This document shows positions 52,062 to 61,172 of a DNA stretch of 64,000 nucleotides, piece by piece (positions within the stretch are counted from its first letter, which is position 1; each line of letters starts with the position of its first letter). Source of the DNA: TMP-7 sp038212445 (GTDB lineage Bacteria > Acidobacteriota > Terriglobia > Bryobacterales > Bryobacteraceae); NCBI GenBank assembly GCA_038212445.1, contig JBBQUM010000012.1, positions 136,494 to 200,493 on the forward strand. The letters run 5' to 3'. Below the pieces are notes generated by a model that saw nothing but the letters and a program-made list of their open reading frames with translations, was not told the origin of the DNA and made no database searches. Position numbers and translations under genes: made by a program.

Positions 52062-55000
52062 CTAAAACTGGAAGCGCATTCCCAATTGCATAATGCGCGG
52101 ATCCCTGGCGGCACTGACGGTTCCAAAACCGTTCTTGTTGTTGACCGATCCGTTCGCATTGAGATACAGATTGGTCATGGTGGGATTGTTCAGCCCTGAG
52201 AAGTTCAACGTGCTGTTGATGCCGCTGAACTGCGTGTGGTTGAACGCGTTGAAAGCGTCAGCGCGAAGCTGCAGCTTGTAGCGTTCCTTCATGGCAAATT
52301 CCTTCTGGACGGTGATGTTCCAGTTGTTGATGCCAGGATTGATGAGGTAGTTGCGCGGCGAGTCGATTCCCTGGGTGCCCACCTGGGGAACCGTGAATGC
52401 GGTCGCATTGATGCGGTTGTAAGGATCGTCGGAACTGGTGTTCGGCGCGCCGATCAGTTTCAGCCGGAAACCTTCCGTGTATGACCCGGTGAGGTTTTGG
52501 TTGCCGATGCCGGAAATGCTGATGCCGGGCATCAGGGGCGAACCGGTCTGCATAGTGCTCGCGCCCGACAACTGCCAGCCGTCCACCAACGTGTGCAATG
52601 TCGCATTGTTCTTGAACAGGCTCGGAATGTCCCACGTGTAATAGAAATTCAGAGTGTGCGCGCGATGAAGAGCGGTCAGTGAGTAGTTGGCGACGCGGGT
52701 GAGTCCGTCGATCCGGTTGTAGTTGCCGCGATCGTCGGAAGTGCCGAGCGACCGTGCCCAGGTATGGTTGGCGCTAAAGCTCAAGCCTTTGCCAAACCGC
52801 TTTTGGACGGTGCTCTGGAGCGAGTTGTAATTGGCTGTTCCGCCAAACGCGTGCAGCGTGATGTCGCCGAAGCCGGGGTACGGCCGCAGGTAATCACGAT
52901 CATAAGCGTTGTTGCCGAGAACCGCGTTCGGGCTGCCCGCAACCTTGGTCGGATCCTGGTTCTGAGCCAGGAATGTTGTCCCGTAGGGAATGGCATTGAG
53001 GTTGACGCGCTGCAGTTGGTGCATCGCTTCGCTGCCGACATAGGCCACGTCGAGAATGACGCCGTTCTCTTTGGTTCCGCCGAAGGTCGGGATCTTGGTC
53101 TGGAGACCGAAGTTCCAGTTGTAGACCGTCGGAATGGGACCGTTATAGTCAAAGGCATTCAGGCCGAGGGGAGCCAGAAGCGCACTCTTCGGATCGATGT
53201 CTTTGAGGTAGCCGTTGTAGAGCGTGGGCGAAATGGTGGTCGGCGGGTTGGTCAACATGTCAAAGACTTCGTTGCCCTGGAAGCGGTCATAGAAGATGCC
53301 CGCGCCGCCGCGCAGTACGACAGTCTGCTTGCCGGTCACGTCGAAGGCGAAACCAAACCGCGGTGCATAATGAATGCCGCGATCCTTGATCAGGCCTTTT
53401 GCGATGTCCTTTTGAGCCTGCGCGATTCCGTTGGTAATGCTGCCGGTCCCGGGAACGATCTTCCCGATCGCCGTAGCGGAATTGACGATCGCGCCAGTCG
53501 CCTGGTCGATCGCTACCTTAACGCCATTGACGAGCGTCGGATAGTACAGGCGAGCGGCGTTCTTGGCGTTGTAGAGTTCAGGCAGCCAGGTGGAGGTCTG
53601 GAGGGCCGCGTCGAACTGGGGCTGTATCCATTGGAACCGCAGCCCGAAGTCGAGCGTCAGCCGGCGAGTTACTTTCCATGTGTCCTGGCCGTACCATTCG
53701 ATGTTCGAGTAGCGGTATTGCCCGGTGAAGTAACCGGACGCCTGATTGAATTGTTGATAGACGCCAAGCGCCATGTTGGAGAAGCCAAAACCGCTATCCA
53801 GCGGATTTGATGAATCGTCGCTGAAGTAGACTTGGCCGTTGGCATTCGCAAACGAAGTCTGGTCTTTGCGGCTGCGCTGTGCGTAGAAGCCCGCCTTGAA
53901 TAGATGCGCGTTCCAAACCTTCGTCACGTTGTCGATCCACTCGATGGTCGTGTTGTAGTTGAAAAACGGAGCGTTGTTGGTGCCGAACGACTGCTCGTTA
54001 CCGATCTTCGAACCGGCATAGTAGAAGCGCGGAATGAAGTCCTGCTGGATCGCTGACGGGTACAACATCGGGATGTTGATCCCGGTCTTGGCGCGCGTCA
54101 AGCCGTCGTTAACCGGATCGATGTGGATCATGTTCTTGCCGAATCCCCAGGTGGCTTCGTTGGTGAGCGAGGGACTCAGGATGGTCGTCATGTTGACCGC
54201 TAGACTCTTGCCGGGGCGAGCGTCCGTGATCGGAACCTTCGGGAAACCGCTGCCGAGTACGAATGAACCGTAGGGCGACGTTACGGCGTCCTTATTGTGC
54301 AGGAAGTGCGAGAAAAACTTCCATTTCTCGTTCAGACTGTAATCGCCACGGATCAAGGTTTCGCGGCGCGGATAGGAATCTGGAATCTGCGAGGTGTAGT
54401 TGTAACCCTTGTTGCCAAGAGCGTTCGGATCGGGGTAGAACGCCATTACGGCCATCCCCGGCGCATATAGCCGGCTGGACGGGATCAGGTTGCCGCCGAA
54501 AGGCTGGCCGTTAGCCGGATCCTTAATGATGACCGCCGCACCGTTTTTGTCCACGCTCTGTGAGAAGTTGCCTAGGCGTTCGAGAGTAGTCGGTACCGTC
54601 ATGTCGCGCCGGCTCTGCGGTTTTAGCTGTTCCTGGAATTCCTGCGCGAAGAAAAAGAACAGCTTGTCCCTATTGCGATTGAAGTGATTCGGAACGAATA
54701 CCGGACCGCCGATCGTGTAACCGGGATCATTAAACCGGAACAGGTTGCGCTGCAGCCCGTCGCGATTGTTCTTCCAGTTGTTCGCGTTCAAGCCCTCGTG
54801 GCGATGCCACCAGTAGCCCGTGCCGTGGAAGCTTGTCGTGCCCGACTTGGTTACCACGCTGATTTGTGCGCCGGATGACCGGCCGTATTCCGCCTGGTAG
54901 GTGCCGGAGATCACCTTGAACTCCTGAACCGCATCCAAGCTGATGGTTGCCAGCTGGTCGCCATTGTTACCCGTGTCGACGTTCCCTAGCCCGTTCAGGG

Positions 55001-55577
55001 TCAGGTTGTTTTGATCGAAACGTGCGCCATTGGCCGACAGATTCGCCAGACCCGCGTGGCCGCCGGTCGTTAGATTCGCCGTCGAGACCACGCCCGGCAG
55101 GAAACCAACGAGCTGCAGGTAGCTGCGGCTGTTTACGGCGACGTTTTCTAACTCCACCGCCGTCATGGCGTCGGAACGCTCCGCGCTCTCAGTCTTAAGC
55201 TGTGCGGACTGCGCCTGAACTTCTACTGTGTCGGTCATGCTGCCAATTTCCAGCGTGATATTCCCGACACTGATCTTGTCGTTCGCCAGCAGGTTGATGT
55301 CAGTACGCTCGAGCTTCTTGAAACCCTGACTTTCGACCATCATGTTGTACCGGCCGGGAAGCAGGTTTGTAAACACAAACCGGCCTTCCATGTCCGTCTG
55401 TTGGGTAACGACTTGTTTCTTTTCGGGCTCAACTAGCGTAACGGTAGCGTTCGCGATAGACGCTTGTTGCGAATCGCGTACACTTCCGGCAACTGAGCCT
55501 GTCGATGTTTGAGAGAGAAGCGGCAGCGAGGCGGCTGCCACAAGGATAAACATACATGCAATCTTCAAGGATCGCAT
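52062..55577 (-). CDS. Oar-like TonB-dependent receptor, tandem copy 2
   Basis: 1171 residues, the partner of the preceding receptor. Signal peptide (CMFILVAAASLPLLSQ), regulatory-like domain (AGSVRDSQQASIANATVTLV), plug identical over NSRSYLQLVGFLPGVVSTAN and EYGRSSGAQISVVTKSGT, barrel ending GMRFQF. Differences concentrate in barrel loops, for example SQSVDKNGAAVIIKDPANGQ here and SQSVDKNGAPVTIKDPTTGL in copy 1, where substrate contacts would be expected. Own leader and terminator. Confidence 0.92.
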   Translation of the reverse strand: MRSLKIACMFILVAAASLPLLSQTSTGSVAGSVRDSQQASIANATVTLVEPEKKQVVTQQTDMEGRFVFTNLLPGRYNMMVESQGFKKLERTDINLLANDKISVGNITLEIGSMTDTVEVQAQSAQLKTESAERSDAMTAVELENVAVNSRSYLQLVGFLPGVVSTANLTTGGHAGLANLSANGARFDQNNLTLNGLGNVDTGNNGDQLATISLDAVQEFKVISGTYQAEYGRSSGAQISVVTKSGTTSFHGTGYWWHRHEGLNANNWKNNRDGLQRNLFRFNDPGYTIGGPVFVPNHFNRNRDKLFFFFAQEFQEQLKPQSRRDMTVPTTLERLGNFSQSVDKNGAAVIIKDPANGQPFGGNLIPSSRLYAPGMAVMAFYPDPNALGNKGYNYTSQIPDSYPRRETLIRGDYSLNEKWKFFSHFLHNKDAVTSPYGSFVLGSGFPKVPITDARPGKSLAVNMTTILSPSLTNEATWGFGKNMIHIDPVNDGLTRAKTGINIPMLYPSAIQQDFIPRFYYAGSKIGNEQSFGTNNAPFFNYNTTIEWIDNVTKVWNAHLFKAGFYAQRSRKDQTSFANANGQVYFSDDSSNPLDSGFGFSNMALGVYQQFNQASGYFTGQYRYSNIEWYGQDTWKVTRRLTLDFGLRFQWIQPQFDAALQTSTWLPELYNAKNAARLYYPTLVNGVKVAIDQATGAIVNSATAIGKIVPGTGSITNGIAQAQKDIAKGLIKDRGIHYAPRFGFAFDVTGKQTVVLRGGAGIFYDRFQGNEVFDMLTNPPTTISPTLYNGYLKDIDPKSALLAPLGLNAFDYNGPIPTVYNWNFGLQTKIPTFGGTKENGVILDVAYVGSEAMHQLQRVNLNAIPYGTTFLAQNQDPTKVAGSPNAVLGNNAYDRDYLRPYPGFGDITLHAFGGTANYNSLQSTVQKRFGKGLSFSANHTWARSLGTSDDRGNYNRIDGLTRVANYSLTALHRAHTLNFYYTWDIPSLFKNNATLHTLVDGWQLSGASTMQTGSPLMPGISISGIGNQNLTGSYTEGFRLKLIGAPNTSSDDPYNRINATAFTVPQVGTQGIDSPRNYLINPGINNWNITVQKEFAMKERYKLQLRADAFNAFNHTQFSGINSTLNFSGLNNPTMTNLYLNANGSVNNKNGFGTVSAARDPRIMQLGMRFQF

Positions 55578-55625
55578 CGGATAATGACCCCCTTACGACG
55601 CTGAAGCGCTCGATATAAGTCGATC

Positions 55626-55640
55626 TTTGAACGCTTTCAA
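55626..55640 (-). promoter_or_regulatory. Conserved near-palindrome upstream of TonB receptor 2
   Basis: Minus strand TTGAAAGCGTTCAAA, ~49 nt before the ATG; counterpart of the site at 51857-51871 with one base changed. Conservation in otherwise diverged leaders suggests selection for a regulator-binding site. Confidence 0.55.
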
Positions 55641-55846
55641 CACCTGGAGGGATTATATGCAACCACGCGGCAGCCTGCAGCATTTTAAGATCTTTTTCTC
55701 TTTAATACTGCCGCGTTAGCTCCCGATCGCGTCGCAAGGTGTATCCGTGGCGTCTTGGATCTTGTGTGTTATGAGTTACTTCGGCGGCTCTGCCGGTCAA
55801 CTACGATGGTTGCGCTCCAACTTCCACGTCGAGCGGGCAATCCTGG

Positions 55847-55880
55847 TGTATGATTATTCATAGGACTGAATAAAGATTCA
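55847..55880 (+). promoter_or_regulatory. Tandem ARG boxes (ArgR operator)
   Basis: TGTATGATTATTCA (55847-55860) and TGAATAAAGATTCA (55867-55880) both fit the TGxATnnnnATxCA core of the ArgR operator; the second is a perfect consensus. The two are spaced about two helical turns apart, as expected for one ArgR hexamer. They end 29 nt before argF, and argR is the third gene of the operon. Confidence 0.85.
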
Positions 55881-55909
55881 CTCGCGCAGGGCGAGAGACG
55901 GAGGAGTCA

Positions 55910-56854
55910 ATGCCTAAAATCGGCCCATCAATCGTTCCCGGCAAGATGGTCGCCAACGACTTCACGCAAGACCTCGACCTCTCAGTCGAGGAGTTGCACT
56001 CCCTGATGGACCTCAGCGCCCAGGTGAAACTCAATCCGACTCGGTTCGCCCGCGCCCTGGCCGGACGCTACGTCGCCCTCCTCTTTGAGAAGCCCTCGCT
56101 TCGCACCCGCATCACCTTCGAATTGGCAGTGAAGCAACTCGGCGGCGACTCCATCCTCTCTACCGGCCTGATCGCCGAGCGCGAGCCCTTGAAGGACGTC
56201 GCGCGCAATCTCGACCGCTGGACCAACGGCATCGTCGCCCGCACCTTCACCCAGAAGACCGTCGATGACCTCGCGCAGTGGTCGAGCGTCCCGGTGATCA
56301 ATGCCCTCAGCGATCTCTATCATCCCTGCCAGGCGCTCGCCGACGTACTTACGGTTAAGGAGAAGTTCGGCAAGTGGAAGGGGCTCAAGCTCGCGTTCAT
56401 CGGCGACGGCAATAATGTCTCGCACTCCCTGATGCTCACCTGCACTCGCCTGGGGATGGATTTCGCGCTCGGCTGCCCTCCCAATTACGAGCCGAATAAC
56501 GACGTCGTCGCCGAGGGGCAAGCGCTCGCGCGGCATTTCGGGACGAAAATCACAATTACGAATTCAGCGGCCGAAGCCGTTCATGGCTCCCATGTCGTCT
56601 ACACCGACGTGTGGGCCAGCATGGGACAGGAGTCTGAAGCCATTCAACGGCGCGCACGCTTCCAGCCCTATCAAGTCAATGAGGCCCTCATGGCCAAGGC
56701 CAGCGACAATGCGGTATTCATGCACTGTTTGCCGGCTAAGCGCAATCAGGAGACGACGGACACCGTGATGGAGAGCGAGCAATCGGTGGTCTTCGACCAG
56801 GCTGAAAACCGCCTGCATGTTCAAAAAGCACTGATGCTGATGCTCCTCAGCTAA
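55910..56854 (+). CDS. argF: Ornithine carbamoyltransferase
   Basis: 314 residues. Carbamoyl phosphate plus ornithine to citrulline in arginine synthesis. Carbamoyl-phosphate site FEKPSLRTRITFE, then HPCQALADVLTVKEKFG, ornithine site VYTDVWASMGQE and C-terminal HCLPAKRNQETTD (the ornithine-specific HCLP loop). Strong GGAGGAG just upstream. First gene of an argF-argH-argR operon behind the ARG boxes; 18 nt to argH. Confidence 0.97.
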   Translation: MPKIGPSIVPGKMVANDFTQDLDLSVEELHSLMDLSAQVKLNPTRFARALAGRYVALLFEKPSLRTRITFELAVKQLGGDSILSTGLIAEREPLKDVARNLDRWTNGIVARTFTQKTVDDLAQWSSVPVINALSDLYHPCQALADVLTVKEKFGKWKGLKLAFIGDGNNVSHSLMLTCTRLGMDFALGCPPNYEPNNDVVAEGQALARHFGTKITITNSAAEAVHGSHVVYTDVWASMGQESEAIQRRARFQPYQVNEALMAKASDNAVFMHCLPAKRNQETTDTVMESEQSVVFDQAENRLHVQKALMLMLLS

Positions 56855-56872
56855 CGGGAATCGACTCACACA

Positions 56873-58255
56873 ATGAAACTATGGGGCGGCCGGTTCGAAT
56901 CCGGTCCAAACGAAATCTTCGAGCGTTTTTCCGGCTCGCTTCACTTCGACAAACGTCTGCTCGATGCCGACTGCCGCGGTTCCCAGGCCTTCGCGCGCGA
57001 ACTGTGCCGCGTCGGCATCCTTACTGCCGCCGAGCGGGATCAGTTGGTGACTGCGTTTGACCGGATTCGCGAGGAAGCCAAGACGCCGCACTTCTTCGAC
57101 GGCGCCACCGATGAAGACGTCCACACGCTGGTCATCCGCAAGCTGAAGGATCACGTTGGCGCCATCGCCGATAAGATCCATACCGGACGCAGCCGCAATG
57201 AGCAGGTGTCCCTCGACACACGCCTTTGGCTCCGTGAGCAGATTGACTCCACGCTCGACTTGCTCACTCACATGCTCGAGTCGCTCCTCGCGCTTGCCAA
57301 GCGTTACCCCGACGCTGTCGTCCCCGGATACACCCACACGCGACGCGCTCAGGCCGTGCTCTGGCCGCACTACTGCCTCGCCTACTTCGAGATGTTCTCA
57401 CGCGATGGTGAACGGCTGGTTGAAGCGCGAAAACGTGTGAACGTGTTCCCCCTCGGCTCAGGCGCCCTCGCAGGCAGCGGCTTCCCCTTCGATCGTGACT
57501 CCATGGCGCGCGACCTCGGGTTCGAATCCGTCACCCGTAACAGCATGGACGTGTCCGCCGATCGCGATTGGGCAATGGACTTCCTCTACGCGTCGTCGAT
57601 GATCATGCTCCACCTCAGCCGGATCTCCGAGGATTGGATTCTTTATTCCGGCGAGGAGTTCCGCTGGATGGAACTGGGCGACGGCGTCACCAGCGGATCA
57701 TCGCTCATGCCGCAAAAGAAGAACCCTGACTCGCTCGAACTCATCCGCGGCAAGTCCGGGCGTGTCTTCGCATCCCTCACGGCCTTGTACGTAACCATGA
57801 AGGGTCTTCCCATGACCTACAACCGGGACATGCAGGAGGACAAGGAACCCCTGTTCGACGCTGCCGATCAGCTCTCGGGCTCATTACAGATGATGAAAGC
57901 TGTGATTGACTCGGCTCAGCTTCATCCTGAAGTACCCGCTGCCGCGGCCGCTGAAAGCTGGGTGGTGGCCACCGACCTGGCTGAAGCACTCGCGCGCGCC
58001 GGCACGCCATTCCACGCTGCCCACCAGATCGCCGGTCGCCTGGTGCTGGCCAGCGTGCAGCAGGGCAAGAAGCCTTCCGATTGGACCGCGAAGGAACTGA
58101 AGGAATTCGCGCCCGAGTTCAAAGCCGACATGATCCGCCTGATGGAACCGTCTGAAGGCATGAAGACTCGCGAGGTGTCCGGAGGCACCGGACCCAACGC
58201 CGTCTCGCGCGCGTTAATGGCCGCGGAAGCGCGGCTGAAAGGCTGGCGTAAATGA
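56873..58255 (+). CDS. argH: Argininosuccinate lyase
   Basis: 460 residues. Cleaves argininosuccinate to arginine and fumarate. N-terminal MKLWGGRFESGPNEIFERFS, HTGRSRNEQVSLDTRLWLR, PGYTHTRRAQAVLW and the signature GSSLMPQKKNPDSLELIRGK with the flexible-loop catalytic Ser. argG is not in this operon. The stop overlaps the argR start (ATGA). Confidence 0.98.
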   Translation: MKLWGGRFESGPNEIFERFSGSLHFDKRLLDADCRGSQAFARELCRVGILTAAERDQLVTAFDRIREEAKTPHFFDGATDEDVHTLVIRKLKDHVGAIADKIHTGRSRNEQVSLDTRLWLREQIDSTLDLLTHMLESLLALAKRYPDAVVPGYTHTRRAQAVLWPHYCLAYFEMFSRDGERLVEARKRVNVFPLGSGALAGSGFPFDRDSMARDLGFESVTRNSMDVSADRDWAMDFLYASSMIMLHLSRISEDWILYSGEEFRWMELGDGVTSGSSLMPQKKNPDSLELIRGKSGRVFASLTALYVTMKGLPMTYNRDMQEDKEPLFDAADQLSGSLQMMKAVIDSAQLHPEVPAAAAAESWVVATDLAEALARAGTPFHAAHQIAGRLVLASVQQGKKPSDWTAKELKEFAPEFKADMIRLMEPSEGMKTREVSGGTGPNAVSRALMAAEARLKGWRK

Positions 58256-58689
58256 ACAAGGGATACCGGCAGGGGCAAATCCTCAAGCTGATCCGCACCA
58301 AGGCCATCTCGACACAGGACGAACTGGCGCAGTCGCTGGGAAAGGTCGGCATCCAGGCTACGCAGGTCACGCTGTCCCGCGACATCCGCGAACTCGGATT
58401 GGTCAAAACGCCGGATGGCTACCGCCAGATTGCGCCCCAGACCTCCGGTCCCGACCTGCCCACCATCCTCGCGGAATTTCTCCAGGACGTCCGTGTGGCC
58501 CAGAATATCCTGGTGCTGAAAACCCTGCCGGCGCACGCCAGTTCGCTGGCCGTAGCACTCGACAACGAGGAATGGCCCGAAGTAGTCGGCACCATCGCCG
58601 GCGACGATACCGTAATGGTGATCGCGCCCGACTCGAAAATCGCCCACTCACTCCAGGGAAAGCTGCTCAGCTTTATCGGTGGCGATTAG
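58252..58689 (+). CDS. argR: Arginine repressor ArgR
   Basis: 145 residues. Winged HTH at the N-terminus (TKAISTQDELAQSLGKVGIQ, ATQVTLSRDIRELGLVK) and an arginine-binding, hexamerising C-terminal domain (HASSLAVALDNEEWPEVVGT; IAGDDTVMVIAPDS). Binds the ARG boxes upstream of argF, hence autoregulation. Coupled to argH by a 4-nt overlap. Confidence 0.96.
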   Translation: MNKGYRQGQILKLIRTKAISTQDELAQSLGKVGIQATQVTLSRDIRELGLVKTPDGYRQIAPQTSGPDLPTILAEFLQDVRVAQNILVLKTLPAHASSLAVALDNEEWPEVVGTIAGDDTVMVIAPDSKIAHSLQGKLLSFIGGD

Positions 58690-58692
58690 ATC

Positions 58693-60852
58693 CTAGTCCG
58701 TCATCGCCTTCAGCAGCACTGCCGAGTGACTGGACAGTTCATAGGGCTCGCCTGCACGCACGTGTGCCGGTTGTGTGGCCTCCGTGTCGCGCGTGTCGAT
58801 CACCAGTTCCCACTCCGTGGCATCCCCATTCTTGGGCATATAGAAATTGATCGGCTCATGATGCGGATTAAAACACATCAGGTATGTGTCATCCATCACC
58901 GGCAATCCGAGATCGTCAAATTGATCGAGTGTCTTGCCGGACAATTGCAGACCCATACACCGCACCCAACCCAGTCCCCACTCTTCGTTTGACATCTCCT
59001 CGCCGTCCGGACGGTACCAGCAGATGTCCTTGACGTGCTTGCCGTCGATGTCGCGATCCTGCTTGTGTGCGGGGTCAATCGGGCGATCCTGAAAGAACTT
59101 CCGCCGCCTGAGGTTTGGATGATTTCGCCGCATAGCGATCAGGTTGCGTGTGAAGTTGCCCAGCGCTTTCTGCCGGTCGGTGAGGCTCCAGTCATACCAA
59201 CTGATCTCGTCGTCCTGACAGTAGGCGTTGTTGTTCCCGTTCTGCGTGCGGCCAATCTCATCGCCGCCACAGATCATTGGCACCCCCTGCGACAGTAACA
59301 GCGTGAATAGAAAGTTCCGCTTTTCCCGCTCGCGCAGGTCGATGATCTCCGGATCGTCGGACGGACCTTCCACGCCGTGATTCCAAGACTGGTTGTCGTT
59401 TGTCCCATCCTGATTGTTCTCGCCGTTGGCCTCGTTGTGCTTATCGTTGTAGCTCACCAGGTCAGTGAGCGTGAATCCATCGTGGGCAGTGACGAAATTG
59501 ATGCTGGCCGACGGCTTCCGCCCGTCTCGCTTGTAAAGATCGCTCGACCCCGTGAGGCGGTAGCCGAGATCGGATAACTGCCCTTCATCGCTTTTCCAGT
59601 AACGGCGAACGGTATCCCGGTAACGACCGTTCCACTCCGCCCACAGGGAAGGGAAGTTGCCAACCTGATAACCACCCTCGCCGACGTCCCAGGGTTCGGC
59701 AATAAGCTTCACGCGCGAAATGATCGGATCCTGATTGATGACGTCGAAGAACGACGAGAGGCGGTCCACATCGTGCAATTCCCGCGCTAGCGCAGCCGCC
59801 AAATCAAAACGGAAACCGTCCACGTGCATCTCCGTCACCCAATAGCGGAGGCTGTCCATGATCATCTTCAACACTTGGGGATGCCGGACGTTCAACGTGT
59901 TGCCGGTGCCCGTGTAGTCCATGTAGTAGCGCTGTTGATCGGCAACCGTACGGTAGTAAGTCGTGTTGTCCACGCCGCGGAAACTCAGCGTCGGCCCCAT
60001 CTGATTGCCTTCGGCCGTGTGGTTGTAGACAACGTCCAGGATCACCTCGATCCCGGCGGCGTGTAGAGCCTTCACCATCGCCTTGAATTCCACTACCTGC
60101 TCACCGCGGTCGCCGCTGCTGGCGTAACGCGCGTCGGGAGAGAAGAAGTTGATGGTGTTGTAGCCCCAGTAATTGCAGAGCCCGCGGTCAATCAGGTGCT
60201 TGTCGTCCAGAAATGCGTGCACGGGCATAAGCTCCACCGCCGTTACGCCGAGCTTCTTCAAGTAGTCAACACAAATGCTCGAACCAAGCGCCGCGTAAGT
60301 ACCTCGCATACGCTCAGGGATATCCGGGTGGCGTGCCGTGAACCCCTTGACGTGCACTTCATAGATGATCGACTCTGACATGGGAATGAGCGGTGGCCGG
60401 TCGTTATCCCAGTTGAAATGCGCGGACGCCACCACGCTCTTCGGAACCCCGCGCGCGCTATCGCCATCGTCCCGCGAGAGATCCTCGTCGCCGTGCCCCA
60501 ATTGATAACCGAATACGGGCTGCGTCCAGTCCACCGGACCTGCCAGTGCGCTCGCGTAAGGGTCGATTACAACCTTCGCCGGATTGAATCGCTGGCCATG
60601 CTCAGGATCATACGGCCCGTGCACGCGATAGCCGTAGAGTTGGCCCACCTTCAGTCCGGGCACATAGCTGTGCCAGACGCCGCCACTCCGCTCTCCCAGA
60701 AACATCCTGGCTGTTTCCGGCTCATTCACGTCATCGAATAAGCACAGTTCCACAGCCTCGGCATTGTCCGAGTACAACGCGAAATTAACGCCCAAACCAT
60801 CCCACGAAGCTCCCTGTGGATATGGACTTCCGGGCAAGAGTGGCCGGTCCAT
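58693..60852 (-). CDS. glgX: Glycogen debranching enzyme GlgX
   Basis: 719 residues from the ATG at 60852, preceded by GGAGGAATC. GH13 isoamylase-type: N-terminal CBM48 (GVNFALYSDNAEAVELCLFD), VILDVVYNHTAEGNQ, nucleophile in VDGFRFDLAAAL, acid/base in VKLIAEPWDVGEGGY and TAHDGFTLTDLVSYN. Removes alpha-1,6 branches from phosphorylase-limited glycogen. Standing alone: no other glg or treYZ genes nearby. Convergent with argR, 3 nt between the ends. Confidence 0.95.
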   Translation of the reverse strand: MDRPLLPGSPYPQGASWDGLGVNFALYSDNAEAVELCLFDDVNEPETARMFLGERSGGVWHSYVPGLKVGQLYGYRVHGPYDPEHGQRFNPAKVVIDPYASALAGPVDWTQPVFGYQLGHGDEDLSRDDGDSARGVPKSVVASAHFNWDNDRPPLIPMSESIIYEVHVKGFTARHPDIPERMRGTYAALGSSICVDYLKKLGVTAVELMPVHAFLDDKHLIDRGLCNYWGYNTINFFSPDARYASSGDRGEQVVEFKAMVKALHAAGIEVILDVVYNHTAEGNQMGPTLSFRGVDNTTYYRTVADQQRYYMDYTGTGNTLNVRHPQVLKMIMDSLRYWVTEMHVDGFRFDLAAALARELHDVDRLSSFFDVINQDPIISRVKLIAEPWDVGEGGYQVGNFPSLWAEWNGRYRDTVRRYWKSDEGQLSDLGYRLTGSSDLYKRDGRKPSASINFVTAHDGFTLTDLVSYNDKHNEANGENNQDGTNDNQSWNHGVEGPSDDPEIIDLREREKRNFLFTLLLSQGVPMICGGDEIGRTQNGNNNAYCQDDEISWYDWSLTDRQKALGNFTRNLIAMRRNHPNLRRRKFFQDRPIDPAHKQDRDIDGKHVKDICWYRPDGEEMSNEEWGLGWVRCMGLQLSGKTLDQFDDLGLPVMDDTYLMCFNPHHEPINFYMPKNGDATEWELVIDTRDTEATQPAHVRAGEPYELSSHSAVLLKAMTD

Positions 60853-60932
60853 GATTCCTCCGCAATCTTTGAAACTACGGCTGTGGACGCTCAAACCGGC
60901 AGAACAATTTCAAAGTCTCGTGCGACTATGCC

Positions 60933-61172
60933 TTGGTGGGCTTTGCGTTGTGGCTTCAGGACGATCAGGTGTGGGCCGCCGGCACCTATGAGTACCGGGC
61001 GATGGGCGTGGCCGTAATCTCGGAAACGGATCTGTTCAGGCCCGCCGACTTCCGTCGCGACCGCCCCCGGCCTCGCGGAGCACGTTTCGGCGGTTACTTC
61101 GCATCCATCGGCCAAATCAACGCCTGGCTCAAAGCACGGCGTCCGGCTAACGCTTCGGCGTCGCCACCGTGA
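60933..61172 (+). CDS. Possible small protein, function unknown
   Basis: Frame of about 80 codons, possibly beginning at TTG 60933 (an in-frame TGA is ~20 codons further upstream, and no ATG is available early). Sequence VGFALWLQDDQVWAAGTYEY, RAMGVAVISETDLFRPADF, FGGYFASIGQINAWLKAR. Composition looks protein-like rather than a shadow, but no family is recognised and the 3' end overlaps the DUF1080 gene antisense by 26 nt. Confidence 0.35.
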   Translation: MVGFALWLQDDQVWAAGTYEYRAMGVAVISETDLFRPADFRRDRPRPRGARFGGYFASIGQINAWLKARRPANASASPP

